Assembly (NCBI GenBank): GCA_027578915.1 | Contig: JANBTT010000064.1 | Coordinates: 29,311 to 93,310 of the forward strand | Length of the DNA: 64,000 nucleotides | Source: Coemansia sp. RSA 1200 | Lineage: Eukaryota; Kickxellomycota; Kickxellomycetes; Kickxellales; Kickxellaceae | Reading direction: 5' to 3' | Shown here: positions 20,301 to 30,098 of the stretch, piece by piece | Numbering within the stretch: position 1 is the stretch's first letter | Layout of the letters: each line of letters opens with the position of its first letter | Made by a program: the position numbers and the translations under genes | Notes under the pieces: model-generated | Seen by the model: only the letters and a program-made list of their open reading frames with translations | Database searches by the model: none | Told to the model about the DNA's origin: nothing

Positions 20301-20664
20301 AGTCATCCGTGGTCCATGCATTGGTTCCAATCGAGTAGTTGTAGGCAGCAAGCACGTCGATGAAGCCACGGGTCGGGTGGCGCTTGGATCCGCAGAAAAC
20401 AAGATGCTCGAGCGTGTGCGGCAGCCCTTTGTTGTTGGGTGCCACGGTTGGAACGTAGATGTTCAGGTTGTAGATTGGCGACGAGGTGCGGCACACCACT
20501 ACACGCATTTTGGACGTAAAGTGCTTGTACACGGAGGTGCGGATTCCATCGGCTGGATTGCTGCTGCTTTTCTGGATGACGATGTCGTCGCCGTCCTTGA
20601 CAAAAAGAGGCTGCTTCTTTTTTTGGATGTTCGGTGAGTTTAAAAGAGCTGCCAGAGTATACAT
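17356..20664 (-). CDS. M16C-family zinc metalloprotease (Sdd3/YOL098C-like)
   Basis: 1102-residue inverzincin metalloprotease related to insulin-degrading enzyme and presequence protease. The zinc motif HxxEH is intact as H83-T-L-E-H87 in L-P-H-T-L-E-H-L-V-F, followed by C-G-S and P-T-R-G-F, and the distal zinc-ligand region contains E-Q-G-V-V-F-S-E-M. The remainder shows the second and later M16 lobes, with R-x-x-x-Y-G-A in the inactive C-terminal half. No convincing mitochondrial presequence precedes the first domain, so cytosolic location is likely, as for yeast YOL098C rather than Cym1. Single exon of 3.3 kb; first ATG at 20664. Confidence 0.9.
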   Translation of the reverse strand: MYTLAALLNSPNIQKKKQPLFVKDGDDIVIQKSSSNPADGIRTSVYKHFTSKMRVVVCRTSSPIYNLNIYVPTVAPNNKGLPHTLEHLVFCGSKRHPTRGFIDVLAAYNYSIGTNAWTTDDYTCYTLDAAAEDAVANVLPAFLDHVLNPLLLDDYFVTEVYHCDEAGKEQGVVFSEMGSTENSESSLGSYHLQKLVYNPSATYANYSIGKTRDIATLTNKEIIDYHYKYYDANNITVVLTGAFSDDFEKKYLQTIPSDIVKSYGCNSRAPMDCSPPSDGSPRHETVRFPSSDTSSGSFRFGWQGPKHGDVETRIALEIMMEYLAGTSSSPLKLRFVERPSPLASSLRTKVDDYIVSMLSISLIGVPYTGHDGISANGDAMGDQDIPRLYEEDYFKNLLLNELDQIYKTRFNGDAHALENAAKRRSDEIALAFEKDPDEALQDTLRSDIVASHFSPESQGKFRIGLRAKQFDIAVKLSKMPVEYWLDLLKKWLIDGTVYSVAMVPDLELGPKLEAERKKIERANVAKIFNMEAYTKHIKKTVEANNACVSDDMKKNMPLPDPTKPSVLPHTQSLVVLDKAIGPVTAVQTINADSGFVEAKIQIPIGDIPKELRAYLVLFQDVLLDTDLVLPAGVVYDNDKEALKNEKRVQYSEFASKMADLVTSRNSCVGQGVEPFLCKGLDSIFVVGFSAPYKNYMLALRWTVQGILFSEFTPERILTCAQNLLTSIASKKRSADSILLTVESHFTDVLPGNEQLSNKRHMSFLAQEAVLTNIIKDAKSGKVDEIIVKLKDIQNILVRATGGFMALSLPSRENSKLYIDALENEWKMCYDQYAKGNNDNDGLAPSVDANAVNKLPFPIAYNSRFPDMKPPLLIHVPVDSLQSSASLFSMKLDDIPFYPTGKRSFNEELADLISLDYFALKMLASLMARIDGPLDNAVRSKGYSYGASAFITEWPKVFSLWIYQASDIVKAIGAINRLFVDMLKDWGSYVSDHDINLARSVAKYQSVTDQSTPKKVLVQSISNSINGFSSTEQYNTWCNTHIAAVKMSDLRRVFKKYMLNFVDPNWPMLRLVVTTLDTEVPARLGSYEKKTLKEISATYKTDY

Positions 20665-21080
20665 GGTTGCAAAATATACAAAAAAGTAGGGCTTGTGTTT
20701 AAAAAACTTTTTAGTGGTGGTAGGAAGAAAATGTTGGAGAATTATGAGAACACCTTTTCATCAACCAAGATGCGGAAGGAATAGATGACGGTTTAAATAA
20801 GGCGGCCATTTCCATTCTTTTTTCTGGAATTATACGCATTCTTTTTAATTTAATAGCAGCGGACATGTGTATTCCACTAGATGTAAAGTCTCAGAATCTC
20901 TAAAGAAAACATAAAGAATATAGATAGATAAAGATTTTGATTTATACTTTTCTTTATACATATGAAAATGCAAATCGAAAATACAAATGAGTATTTTGCC
21001 AGATATCTGCTCACTTCTTTATTGCTTAGCTTCACTATCTGCACATGGCCAACGTATGGATATGAGTCCAGTTATCTGCA
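20665..21080. other. Intergenic region upstream of the M16C protease
   Basis: 416 bp, AT-rich in its central part, containing the protease promoter and the 3' end of the phosphatase gene. No gene seen. Confidence 0.4.
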
Positions 21081-21818
21081 TTAAATGAGCCGCAATAGTG
21101 ACTCAAGCGAAGAGACGTACTTTTCGGGGTACTTGGCAACCAGCGCAGCAGCCCGGGGGTCTCTGTTAACCAGAACCGCCTGCATTCCAGCATTTGTAGC
21201 GGGGATATAATCGTATTTTTCGCTATCGCCCACATGCAGGGCATCGTAGGCCTGGACATTGACGGCACTCAGGGCCATATCGAAGATCCTGGGGTCCGGT
21301 TTCTCGACCCCGACAGCCACGCTCTTCAGAACAAAATCAAAGTAATGGAGGATCCCAAGGCCGCGCAGAACATAGTCGGCATTCTCGTCCATATTGGAAA
21401 CAACGCCCAGCCTCACGCCCTTTCTACGCAGGTAACCGAGCACTCGGGGCACATCGCCGTACATCCGGTAACCCCTGGATGTGCCAAACCCGTCCACCAG
21501 GGCGTTACGCGCCGAGACAAGCGTCGGAGACGGTAACGAGGGCTCGTGGATCCCCAGCGCGTGGCCCCACGCTGTGTCGATCACCAGCTCCCACCATTGC
21601 CGCGACGTCAGGCGTGTGCCAAACCCGTAGTTCGGATACTCCGTGTGGATCTCCTTGTACGCCTGTGCAAACGCCCTGCCCATCGTCTCCTCGCTCACAT
21701 TGTATCCGTGCTGCCACAGCGGCCGGGCGTATGTCCGTCTCACAGGCTCTGCTGGCGTGTACAGCGTATCAAATAAGTCGAACGTCACAAGCCGGACATG
21801 CGAAAACCGTCTTGACAT
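21081..21818 (-). CDS. HAD-superfamily hydrolase, HDHD3-like
   Basis: 245-residue haloacid dehalogenase-type phosphatase. Motif I is F-D14-L-F-D17-T-L, spaced as in the REG-2/HDHD3 branch (D-x-x-D-T) rather than the canonical DxDxT. Motif II is V-V-S-N-M, motif III K in G-V-E-K-P-D, and motif IV H-V-G-D-S-E-K-Y-D. A helical cap lies between residues 20 and 110. Substrate unknown. Single exon, ATG at 21818. Confidence 0.88.
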   Translation of the reverse strand: MSRRFSHVRLVTFDLFDTLYTPAEPVRRTYARPLWQHGYNVSEETMGRAFAQAYKEIHTEYPNYGFGTRLTSRQWWELVIDTAWGHALGIHEPSLPSPTLVSARNALVDGFGTSRGYRMYGDVPRVLGYLRRKGVRLGVVSNMDENADYVLRGLGILHYFDFVLKSVAVGVEKPDPRIFDMALSAVNVQAYDALHVGDSEKYDYIPATNAGMQAVLVNRDPRAAALVAKYPEKYVSSLESLLRLI

Positions 21819-22305
21819 GATGGTGATAAATATTATTGCCAGAGGAAGAAAGATAGAGAGGACGGATGTTGCTGACTTGTATTCTGATCGAGATTTAACG
21901 CCAAAAATCTATCTATGTGATCATTTGTTCGCAACTGCTCGTGCAAGTATGGTAGCCACCAACAACTGCCCTTATGTGCGAAACAAGGAAAGAGCAACTC
22001 TCTCGGCCAAAGCCAATGCAAATGTGGTAAAACATTAAGTTTGTTATTGGAAAAAAGAAAGAAAAGAAAGAAAAGAAACAGAAAAGAAAAACAGCGTAAG
22101 AAAACAGCATAGAGACGATATTAATGCCGGCTCTCTTTTCCAGAGCGGATGATGAATTAAGAGCGTAAAGCCCATCCACCTCCAAAAGAATAAAAAAGAA
22201 TGCCATGAGGAGGTAAAAAAGAAGAAAAAGAAGCCAAGAGTAGGATAAATGAGAAAGGAGATAAGAGAAAGATGGTGGTAGAGATTTGTAAGCATTAGGG
22301 AGCAC
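21819..22305. other. Intergenic region between septin and HAD genes
   Basis: 487 bp: promoter side of the HAD gene and 3' region of the septin gene. A pyrimidine-rich tract (on the minus strand) occupies about 22045-22280. No gene seen. Confidence 0.4.
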
Positions 22306-23942
22306 TTAGAAGCCACTAAAGATGTTCTTTTTCTTGCTCTTGGTGGTGGGAGCGGCAGAGTGGTGCTCCATGGGAGTGATGGGACGAGCAGAAGCCTCGG
22401 CTCTCTTCTTCTTGTCATCGAGCTCGGACCTCTGCTTCTCGAGAACGGTCTTCATTTCCTTGTGGCGCGCATAAAGTTCCTCCTCGGACTGCTTGAGCTT
22501 GGACTCCTTCTCCTGGACCTTCTGCTGGAAGACAGCCGACATCTCAGCCTCCATCTTCTGCATCTTGGCCTCGTGTGCGCGTCTCTCCTCCTCGAGCTGA
22601 ACCAGCGGATTGAACTCGCGGAAAACGTTGTTATCCTGCACATGGCCCATCGACAGCAGCTTCTGCGTGCGGTAGTTCTCGTACAGCACCATGTCCGTGG
22701 TATCCTTGAGCTCCTCCATGTGCGTACGCAGAAGCATCTGGCGCAGCTTGATAAAGTCGTTGTGCTGCTCGTTCTCAACCTCAATGATACCCCACGGGTA
22801 GCGGCGTCCGCGCACCGATGTGCCGTCCTCCCGATCCACGTACTTTTCGCTGCCAACCACCGCAAACGGGATCTTGCTGAGGATCTCGCGGTTATCCGTG
22901 ACCGTTTCGGAGTCGTCAAACTCGTCAGACACCGGCTTGAAGATCTGGATCCCGTGGTAGTTGATGTCCGCCAGGATCTTGGCCTTGAACAGCTCCAGCT
23001 CGCGTGCAGTCAGCGTGTCGGCCTTGGCAATGATGGGGATCAGGTTGACCTTGGTGTGCAGGCGCTTCATGAACTCGATGTCGATCGCACGGAGACTACA
23101 TTAGATGTGTGAGGTAGTGCAATGCAATGTAATACATGGCAACGCGGGTTGTCGTGCGTGTGGAGAAGAGGATATACAAAACACCGAACAAGAAAAGAAG
23201 TGAGTAAATGTTTTAGGCTGCGCAGTAGAAACAGACCGGGGAAATAAGTAGGAGGAGGAGGAGGAGGAGGAGAGTGTGGATTCCTGCCACTTGCTGTGCT
23301 TTTACCCTCGCGAGAGAAGAAGAAGAAAAACAGATAAAGAAACCACATCAAACCAACAAACAATATCCAAGAAGCTCTGCGCATAAGCCCACACCAATGC
23401 TTCAATGCGTGCTGCGCCACATTAGCATGCAGACAGACTACGAAAAGTGAAAATGCTTACCAGTGGCCGGTGGGCTTGATGAAATATATAACGGAGTCGA
23501 TGCGGTTATCGCTGATCTTGCTGCGGTTGACGCGGTTTTCCTGGGCGAGATAGGCATCGAAGCGGGACTCGATGTTCTCGAGGATCGGCTGCCACGCGTC
23601 CTCGTTGTTGATAGAGTCACCGAACCCGGGAGTATCAACAACGGTGAGCCTGAGCTTGACGCCGCTCTCCTGAATATCGGCGCTCATCGAGGTGATATCG
23701 ACGCCCTTGACAGGCTCGGCCGACGGCGGGCTCTCCTCGTGGTCGGGGAAGATCTTGTTGTCAAACAGAGTGTTGATCAACGTTGACTTGCCAATACCAG
23801 ACTCACCAACGATCATCAGAGTGAAGCTGAAGCCCCGCTTGACTGACCGCCTGTGCACCTGGTTAGGGTAGTTGGAGAACCCAACATACCCGTTCATTTT
23901 CTTCTTTTGGACTCCGCCAGCGTTTCCTGAGGTCGACTTCAT
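22306..23942 (-). CDS. CDC3: Septin, Cdc3/AspB type
   Basis: GTP-binding filament protein of the septin cytoskeleton, acting in septation and hyphal morphogenesis. Two exons (23942-23461 and 23095-22306) join in phase (TG/T) to give 423 residues. G-Y-V-G-F-x-N-x-P-N-Q-V-H-R opens the core; the P-loop GESGIGKST is at 46-54, then DTPGFGD (G3), AKAD (G4) in exon 2, and the septin unique element with G-R-R-Y-P-W-G. A C-terminal coiled coil (about 325-400) contains Q-Q-K-V-Q-E-K-E and E-E-L-Y-A-R-H-K-E-M, very close to the AspB/Cdc3/Spn1 group. The polybasic stretch before the core (S-V-K-R-G) is present. Confidence 0.94.
23096..23460 (-). other. Septin gene intron
   Basis: 365-nt intron, donor GTAAGC and acceptor ATGTAG on the minus strand, interrupting the codon after K-P-T-G-H. 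It contains a (GGA)n-type run near 23252-23271. Confidence 0.85.
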
Positions 23943-25738
23943 AAGTGGAAATTATTAAGGTAAGTATTGGTCTCTTTTTGGGTTTAAAAATACGAGTAGG
24001 GCTTGTTGAGTAAAATAAAGAGATGGGGGGAGAGTATGTGGGATACAGAGCAGTGTTTGGTTTCGGTTGGTTAGTTGGGCAAGGCTAAGATGAACTGTAG
24101 AAAAATGAACGTATGCTCGTATATGGAAAAAAGAGTATAACAATAAAAAGGGTATATGCCTTGAAGCAAAAAAGTGGAAGAGAGATTTGGGGAGAAGGAA
24201 GAAACGACGAAAACCAAGGTCTTTTCGTGGGTTTTAGGCGGGGGAGGGGGAGAAAAAGGGAGAGAGAAGAAAAAAGAAAGGCAAGGATAGCTTTTTTTTC
24301 GCTTTCTCGCTGTTTGAATTTGGGCTATCTTTACTTGTCTGAAGAATGCTGTTGCAATATACTGGGGAGTCCACGATGTTTACTTTTTTATTTTCCTTTT
24401 TTTCGCTGGTGTGGCACACACCTACAATTGTGAAGACGAGGTTGGGTGTTTTTTTTGTGAATGCCATTTATTATTATTTCTTGTTGTTTTTTGGGCATAG
24501 CATTCCTTGATTGTTGCTAACCAACGAGTAGATATAATGGAATTGGTATTTGAAGCCATTCTTCCTTTTTTTCTTTCTTGTGCTAGGCTTTTTTATCTAT
24601 TTCTGGTGAGATTGTCGATAGGTGTTTCTTCCTTTGACTTGTGCTTGGAAGCCAACAACAGAAAACAACATCACTTTTTTCACAAGCCTCGCTAAGGGAA
24701 GAAGAATGAATCAATGAATGAATGCCATCCTTTTTCCTATTTTTTGTTGACTACGTTGGAACGAAAGGGGGAGGTGTTTTTCTTGTGTTTGCGGACCTAA
24801 TCCATTCCATCTCTGTCTTTTCTTTTTTTCCCTCCCGCTGTTGTTATTGTTATTGTCATTTTATGCCTGTATTACGGCGCTTCCAACATTCCTCGGACTA
24901 CTGCTTTCTCCCCCCACCCTTCCACCTCTGCTCCGCATTATTTCCACCTTGTTGTTGTTGTTTTTTCTTGTGAGCTGAGTAGAAACCAACGCAGGTTTTT
25001 TGTCCTGGGTTTATTTTTATTCCATTACATCTCCCCTGTTTTTATATTTTATATTTTCCAAAACACTTTTTTCCTATTGCGTGTATTTTGAGGATTGCCA
25101 ATAACCTATATCAAGGAATATATACGTAGCATTCTAGTGCATTTTGAGAGTAGAATAGGGGAACTCGTATCCATGCTCTATGCCCAACGTTGCATACTTT
25201 TTTTTACTTTCTTATTTTTTTACAAGGCCAATATTGGTTTACTTTCTTTTTTTTTAGCAGAGGAAATATTGCAGAATGAGTAACCCGGCAGATATCCTTC
25301 ATGCGGGTATATCTGTTACATGCATTGCATGCATTGATCTGATTATACATAATCACCGCAGGAACAAAATCAAATGTTATTGTTATCTGCGCCACAATCA
25401 GAAGGGAAAGCGAAAAAAGGGCGGTCCCAGACCAGCAAGGATTGCTTTTATTTGCACACAAGCAGCGAACCCTCAGAATTCTAGCACTACCAATTCCAAG
25501 TTTGCAAACAAAGAAAGGAAGAAAAATAACAAGCTCTGTGGTGTATTTGCCTTCGCATTTGTTGTTTGTGTTTACGCTTGCTTCAGATACATTGGTTGGA
25601 AAGAAGGAAAGAAAGAAAGAACAAAGGGAAGAGAGGAGAAAAACGAGACAATAAAGGGAAAAAAGCGTCTCTTGATTGTTGCCCCAAAAAAGGAAACAAA
25701 TGAAGGAAGAAATGGAAGGAAAGAGAGAGAGAGAGAGG
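23943..25738. other. Long intergenic region, T-rich then purine-rich
   Basis: About 1.8 kb upstream of the septin gene and downstream of the bHLH gene. It is T-rich on the plus strand from 24180 to 25260 and A/G-rich from 25500 to 25738, and carries no credible reading frame. Confidence 0.4.
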
Positions 25739-27859
25739 CTAAAAAGACACAGGATGATAGTAAGCCAGCACTGAGGACGATGCAGATGGCTGCTGGGTGG
25801 TGGAGGACTGCCAAATGGTGCTTGACGAAGATGTAGCAGCAGCATTGCTGGATGCAGTGGTAATCAGATGCATCTGCGAGCGAAGCTGAGCCACCTCAGC
25901 CTTCAAGCCCTCCATTTCAATCAACGTATCATCGACCCAGCGCAAAAACCTGGCCAGAAGCACAGGCCGCGCCAGTTCCCTGCCATCGTCGCTGTCCATA
26001 TACGACTGCGGGAGCATGCGTTTGAGCAGGTCAAAGTTCTCGCGCATTGCGTCGCGTCTGCGTTGCTCCGAGATACGCTGCCACTGCAGTGTGTTCTGCT
26101 CAAAGTTGGACGAAAACGAGGACATTGCGTCGTCACTGGCAGCGGCACCGGGCGTCAACAGTGGTAATGGAGGACCAGATTCGCAGAAGGAGTCGGATGC
26201 GGGTGCGCTGGCTGTAGATGACACGCATTTGGCCGACACGCATCGCCGCTTGCGTCGCCGTGCGGCTGCAGCCTCCTTGGGTTGCGGCCGAACAAAGAGA
26301 AGCGGCCGGGCGCCCGATGCAGCCATTTGCCTGTCGACGCGGTGCGGCGGAAGCAGAGTCGACATGGCTGCTGCCGAACCCGATGGCGTGGACGGTGTTC
26401 CCGGCGTGGTGGCGCTGCCAAGCAGTAGCGGCGTGCCCATCCTGCTGCTATTGCTGTTGGCTGCGCTTGTCGCGGTGTCGCCGCCATCTGCGCCCTTCTG
26501 GCTGTTTCCTGCTGCTGCTGCTGCTGTTGCTGCTGTGCCGCCACTCGCGCATCCAGACTGGCTGTGCTGCGCTGCCGATGCTGGAAAGTAGTACGGCATG
26601 GGAGGCGGCAGATCCAGCGCGCACCCGGTGATGTCGGGGCTGGACTTGCCCGACCGACTCATAGCGCCGCTTGGCGTGGCCGACCGCTGGCGTCTGGTTT
26701 TCCTCCGCTTCGCCGCCACGCGCTTCTCTGCATGTCCGGCGGCAATGCCCAAAGCAGCAGCAGCAGCATCAGAATGAGGAGGAGGAAGCGGCGGCGTTGT
26801 GGTCTGCATGCAAACGCCACCAGTCGTTCCATTAACCGATGGATTCTGCAAAGCAAGGAATTTGTCCACATCGTCGAGAGAACAACATCTGGCCAACGAA
26901 AACGATGACGATGAGGATGATGTTGGTGGTGGTAGTGGTTGTTGTTGTGCCATTAGACTGTATGGCGGCTGGGTTATCCCGATTACTGATGAATGGTCGG
27001 GATGCACGGGCGGGTTGATCGGGATTTCAAACGACAGATTGCCAAGCGGATTGGGCATGCTGATCACTCGTCGGCTGCCGTTGGTATCGTACCCAATCTC
27101 CAGCATATCAGTCAACGCTGCCGCGTTGTAGCAAGCCGGCGGGCCAGCAAACAGCCCCACACTGTTGCTGCCGCTCTGTTTGACGGCGTGAGCGCCTCCT
27201 CCCCCATGCAAAGCATGTGGTGGCAGTGGCTGCTGCTGTTGCTGCTGCTGTTGTCCAAGCTGTTGCGCCAAAAGAAACGAAAGCGATTTGGATATATCGT
27301 CGGGCTCGCCGGCGGATACCATTGTTCGACCGTTGTGCAATTTATGCATGACGGATGAAGCGTGTGGGCCGTTGTTACATTCGTTTGGCTCAGTACCAGG
27401 CATTGGGGGTGGCTGTTTCGGGTGCTGCTGGGCCATCAGTGACTGGAACCAGTAGCTACGCGACTCTAAACCAGACGATGAGGATGAAGAAGACGTTGTA
27501 GATGATGGAGCATCGGCAGCGGCAGCAGATAATGACGATGACGTTGTGGCTGGAACCCCCGTATGTCCAGACTGCAACGCATTCCCATTGCTGCTGCCTT
27601 TGCTCTGCTGGTTTCCGGTCGGAGTGGCCGTCGAAATGTTTGACAACCCAAGCGACCCGCCAATACCTGGAAAATGCTGGAAGATGGTTGACGGAAATGA
27701 CTGTGCGCTGGAGATGGTCGTGACTGTGGTGGCCGCCTGTTGTTCTTTGGATGCAGATGTTACTGCGGTCATCAATGGTGGTGGTTGTGGTGCTGTCGTT
27801 ACAGATGATGTGTTTGTGCTCGTTAACGTGGGTTTCTGTGAAATGCTGCTGGATGTCAT
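25739..27859 (-). CDS. bHLH transcription factor with long low-complexity N-terminus
   Basis: 706 residues from the ATG at 27859; an upstream in-frame GTG at 27922 is not credible. Residues 1-580 are S/T/P/Q/A-rich with poly-S, poly-Q (about nine) and poly-A runs and a basic patch K-R-R-K-T-R-R-Q. The bHLH lies at about 590-660: basic region Q-R-I-S-E-Q-R-R-R-D-A-M-R-E-N-F, helix 1 F-D-L-L-K-R-M-L-P, a loop, and helix 2 running into a leucine-heptad helix (M-E-G-L-K-A-E-V-A-Q-L-R). The glutamate and following arginines expected to contact an E-box are present. Presumed nuclear regulator; target unknown. Confidence 0.85.
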   Translation of the reverse strand: MTSSSISQKPTLTSTNTSSVTTAPQPPPLMTAVTSASKEQQAATTVTTISSAQSFPSTIFQHFPGIGGSLGLSNISTATPTGNQQSKGSSNGNALQSGHTGVPATTSSSLSAAAADAPSSTTSSSSSSSGLESRSYWFQSLMAQQHPKQPPPMPGTEPNECNNGPHASSVMHKLHNGRTMVSAGEPDDISKSLSFLLAQQLGQQQQQQQQPLPPHALHGGGGAHAVKQSGSNSVGLFAGPPACYNAAALTDMLEIGYDTNGSRRVISMPNPLGNLSFEIPINPPVHPDHSSVIGITQPPYSLMAQQQPLPPPTSSSSSSFSLARCCSLDDVDKFLALQNPSVNGTTGGVCMQTTTPPLPPPHSDAAAAALGIAAGHAEKRVAAKRRKTRRQRSATPSGAMSRSGKSSPDITGCALDLPPPMPYYFPASAAQHSQSGCASGGTAATAAAAAGNSQKGADGGDTATSAANSNSSRMGTPLLLGSATTPGTPSTPSGSAAAMSTLLPPHRVDRQMAASGARPLLFVRPQPKEAAAARRRKRRCVSAKCVSSTASAPASDSFCESGPPLPLLTPGAAASDDAMSSFSSNFEQNTLQWQRISEQRRRDAMRENFDLLKRMLPQSYMDSDDGRELARPVLLARFLRWVDDTLIEMEGLKAEVAQLRSQMHLITTASSNAAATSSSSTIWQSSTTQQPSASSSVLAYYHPVSF

Positions 27860-28992
27860 TATTTCGTCAAGGAATGAAAGTAGTGGAAATTTTTTTAAAA
27901 AGATAAAAAGGGACAAGAACACAAAGTTCTGTATCGTAATTAACCGTTATTTTATTTCTCGTTCACCGAGACAAGGAAATAAAAATGAGGCAAAATGAGA
28001 AAGACTGAAATGTTGATAATGAAAGCACGGACGGATGGTGTGTGTAAGGGCAAGGTAGTGGTTGTGCACACAGCACATAAACGGAGCAAAAGTGAGAATG
28101 GTGGAAAGGGAGATGTGAGAATAAGGTAAGAAAAAGGAAAGGGAGCAAGGGGAGAGATTGAAAGGTAAGCGTACGGAGAGAGATGGAGAGAAAGGAGGAG
28201 GTAAAAAGGAAACGAAGGAAGAGGAGGGGGAAAAAGGTGTATCGGAAGTGTAGTGAGCACAAAAAGGAAGGATACGGAGAGGAGAAAAAGGAGAAGAATA
28301 AAGAAGAAAAAAAGAAGTCCGTCAGTCTATAGAGCAAGAACAATGCTCAGTTCTTCTCCACAACCAAAAGGATTTATCTTTTAGTTTATCCGTTAGTCTT
28401 CCTTGTTGTTTCCATTGCTCGATTGTTTTTTCGTAAAATCCATTGATGGCAATTCCCGAATAACCAAACAGGTAAAAGATAAATCTACATGTCTAGTATT
28501 TTTGTTTTTTGTTGAATGCAGTAAAACAATGTTTACTTTATTCAATTTGGGCCGTCCAAGGAAGGAAATTACCATTATAAAATTTTAATGGAATCCATCT
28601 TTTTTCTCTCCTCTAGGAATGAACCACTTCATGGTACGGCCAGTAGGAAAGAAAATAAGAGAAATCTCAACCATATATGACAGACACATTCTTTGTAGTA
28701 AACAACATCAATAACAAAAAAAAATAGTAGGGTTTTCTTTTTTTTTTTTTTTGCAAATGTTACTTTTTTTATTTCCATACATTGAAAAGTACTGAAGCCA
28801 TTAATCACCAACGTTAGTCAATGAATGTCTACTGCTTGTTACGATCCCCTCTTTTTGTTTTTTATTTTATTTTTCTACTGGACATTTGCCACGTAACTGG
28901 ACAATTTAGGGAGGAATCTGTCTATTTAGTTATGTAAACAAATCACTCATTCCGTTTAGCTGTACATGGAATGGCATAGACAATGCAGCGAG
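27860..28992. other. Intergenic region between bHLH (-) and Tpt1 (-)
   Basis: 1.1 kb. The first part, 27890-28330, is pyrimidine-rich on the minus strand and probably the bHLH leader and promoter. A T17-type homopolymer lies near 28736-28753. No gene seen. Confidence 0.4.
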
Positions 28993-29721
28993 TCAGCTCC
29001 TGTACGTGATCTCCTTGAAATAGGTTTCAGGAATAGACCCAGTTTCACCAACCCCGCGGGACAGAATAACGCCATTATCGCTCAGATAAAACTCGATCCC
29101 ATCCTGGATGGCGCGGGGCCCATCGATCCACACGAACGCATCGGCCGTGGCGCGCATTCCGCTAATGACCTGGTCGTCGCCCAGAAGACCCGACGCAAAG
29201 TGGATATGAGTGCGCTGCATGCGCGAAAGCCCCAGCTGCTTGATCATCGGGATTTTGCTCCGCAGGGTGCCATGGACGATGTTCTTTGGGAGTGTCTCCG
29301 GCGTCAGCTTCACCAGCGGCGGACGCTTAAGCTCAATCGTATGGCCCTGCGTGGCGCGTATAAACCACTCCGTGCCTCCTCCCCTATCGTTCGCACTAAC
29401 CTCTTCCTCAAACAGCACATACCGCTTCTTGTCATTCGTGTCAACCACCCGCTTGATTTGCTCAAACGTCGTGTGTTGGAGCCTTTCGTGCGCACAGAGC
29501 TGTTTGAGCGAAATGCTCCCGTCCTCCCGGAGCTCTAGGCCTTCCTTGGCTGCGCCGTGACGCAGAATGTATGAGAAGAACTTTGATAGCTTGGTATCCG
29601 GCGAGTCGTCTCCTCGGCCTCTGCCTTTCTTCTGTTGGCCGAACTGTGCGTTCTGGGCCTTTTTCCCACCCGCCCCTGCTACTGCTTCGTTATTTCGGCG
29701 GTTGTTGGGCTTGGTGCTCAT
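28993..29721 (-). CDS. TPT1: tRNA 2'-phosphotransferase Tpt1/KptA
   Basis: 242 residues from ATG 29721; the longer open frame upstream is leader sequence. Tpt1 removes the splice-junction 2'-phosphate from ligated tRNA using NAD+, the last step of tRNA splicing. Family signatures run in order: L-S-K-F-F-S-Y-I-L-R-H-G, the L-R-x-D-G strand, W-F-I-R-A-T-Q-G-H, V-H-G-T, S-R-M-Q-R-T-H-I-H-F-A, and finally F-Y-x-S-D-N-G-V-I-L-S-R-G. All conserved R and H positions of the family are visible. A basic, glycine-rich N-terminus of about 45 residues may aid RNA binding. Confidence 0.95.
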   Translation of the reverse strand: MSTKPNNRRNNEAVAGAGGKKAQNAQFGQQKKGRGRGDDSPDTKLSKFFSYILRHGAAKEGLELREDGSISLKQLCAHERLQHTTFEQIKRVVDTNDKKRYVLFEEEVSANDRGGGTEWFIRATQGHTIELKRPPLVKLTPETLPKNIVHGTLRSKIPMIKQLGLSRMQRTHIHFASGLLGDDQVISGMRATADAFVWIDGPRAIQDGIEFYLSDNGVILSRGVGETGSIPETYFKEITYRS

Positions 29722-30098
29722 TTGAAACAAACGCTTGTAATTCGATAATATGTGTCTCTGTCTCGGCGGTACTGACAGGTTCAATAGTATTTCTGACAGA
29801 ATAAAATGTATCATAAAGCAGAATATGCAGATGCAAAGGGGAATAGGAAAGAGAAGAAGGAAGAAGGGCTGCAGGAAGGAAGCACTGTAAATGGAAAAGA
29901 GCATGCATAATGAAAGTGTGTGAAAAGAGAAAAGTTAACGCTAGTGCTGCGGTTTCTATGTAATATAACGGTTCCAAGATACAAAAATCACTCCCTAAAG
30001 TTCCAAAACGAGTAAGCAACACTAAAGAAAGAAGAGACAAAAAGAAATAAAAAAAAGCATATACAATGAATAAAATAGAGCATTGTACACACAGACTC
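29722..30098. other. Intergenic region upstream of TPT1
   Basis: 377 bp between two minus-strand genes; the TPT1 promoter and the 3' end of the next gene. An open frame continues upstream of the TPT1 ATG but reads as hydrophobic leader junk. Confidence 0.4.

Noticed and set aside
21097..21111. AGTGACTCAAG match to the MITE terminus
   Set aside because: It lies in conserved HAD coding sequence with no inverted partner or TA flanks; coincidence.
27860..27922. 21-codon N-terminal extension of the bHLH protein
   Set aside because: It begins with GTG and reads as hydrophobic leader; ATG 27859 is the credible start.
29722..29904. 61-codon N-terminal extension of Tpt1
   Set aside because: Hydrophobic/cysteine-rich translation of a T-rich leader; Tpt1 proteins begin near the MSTK start.
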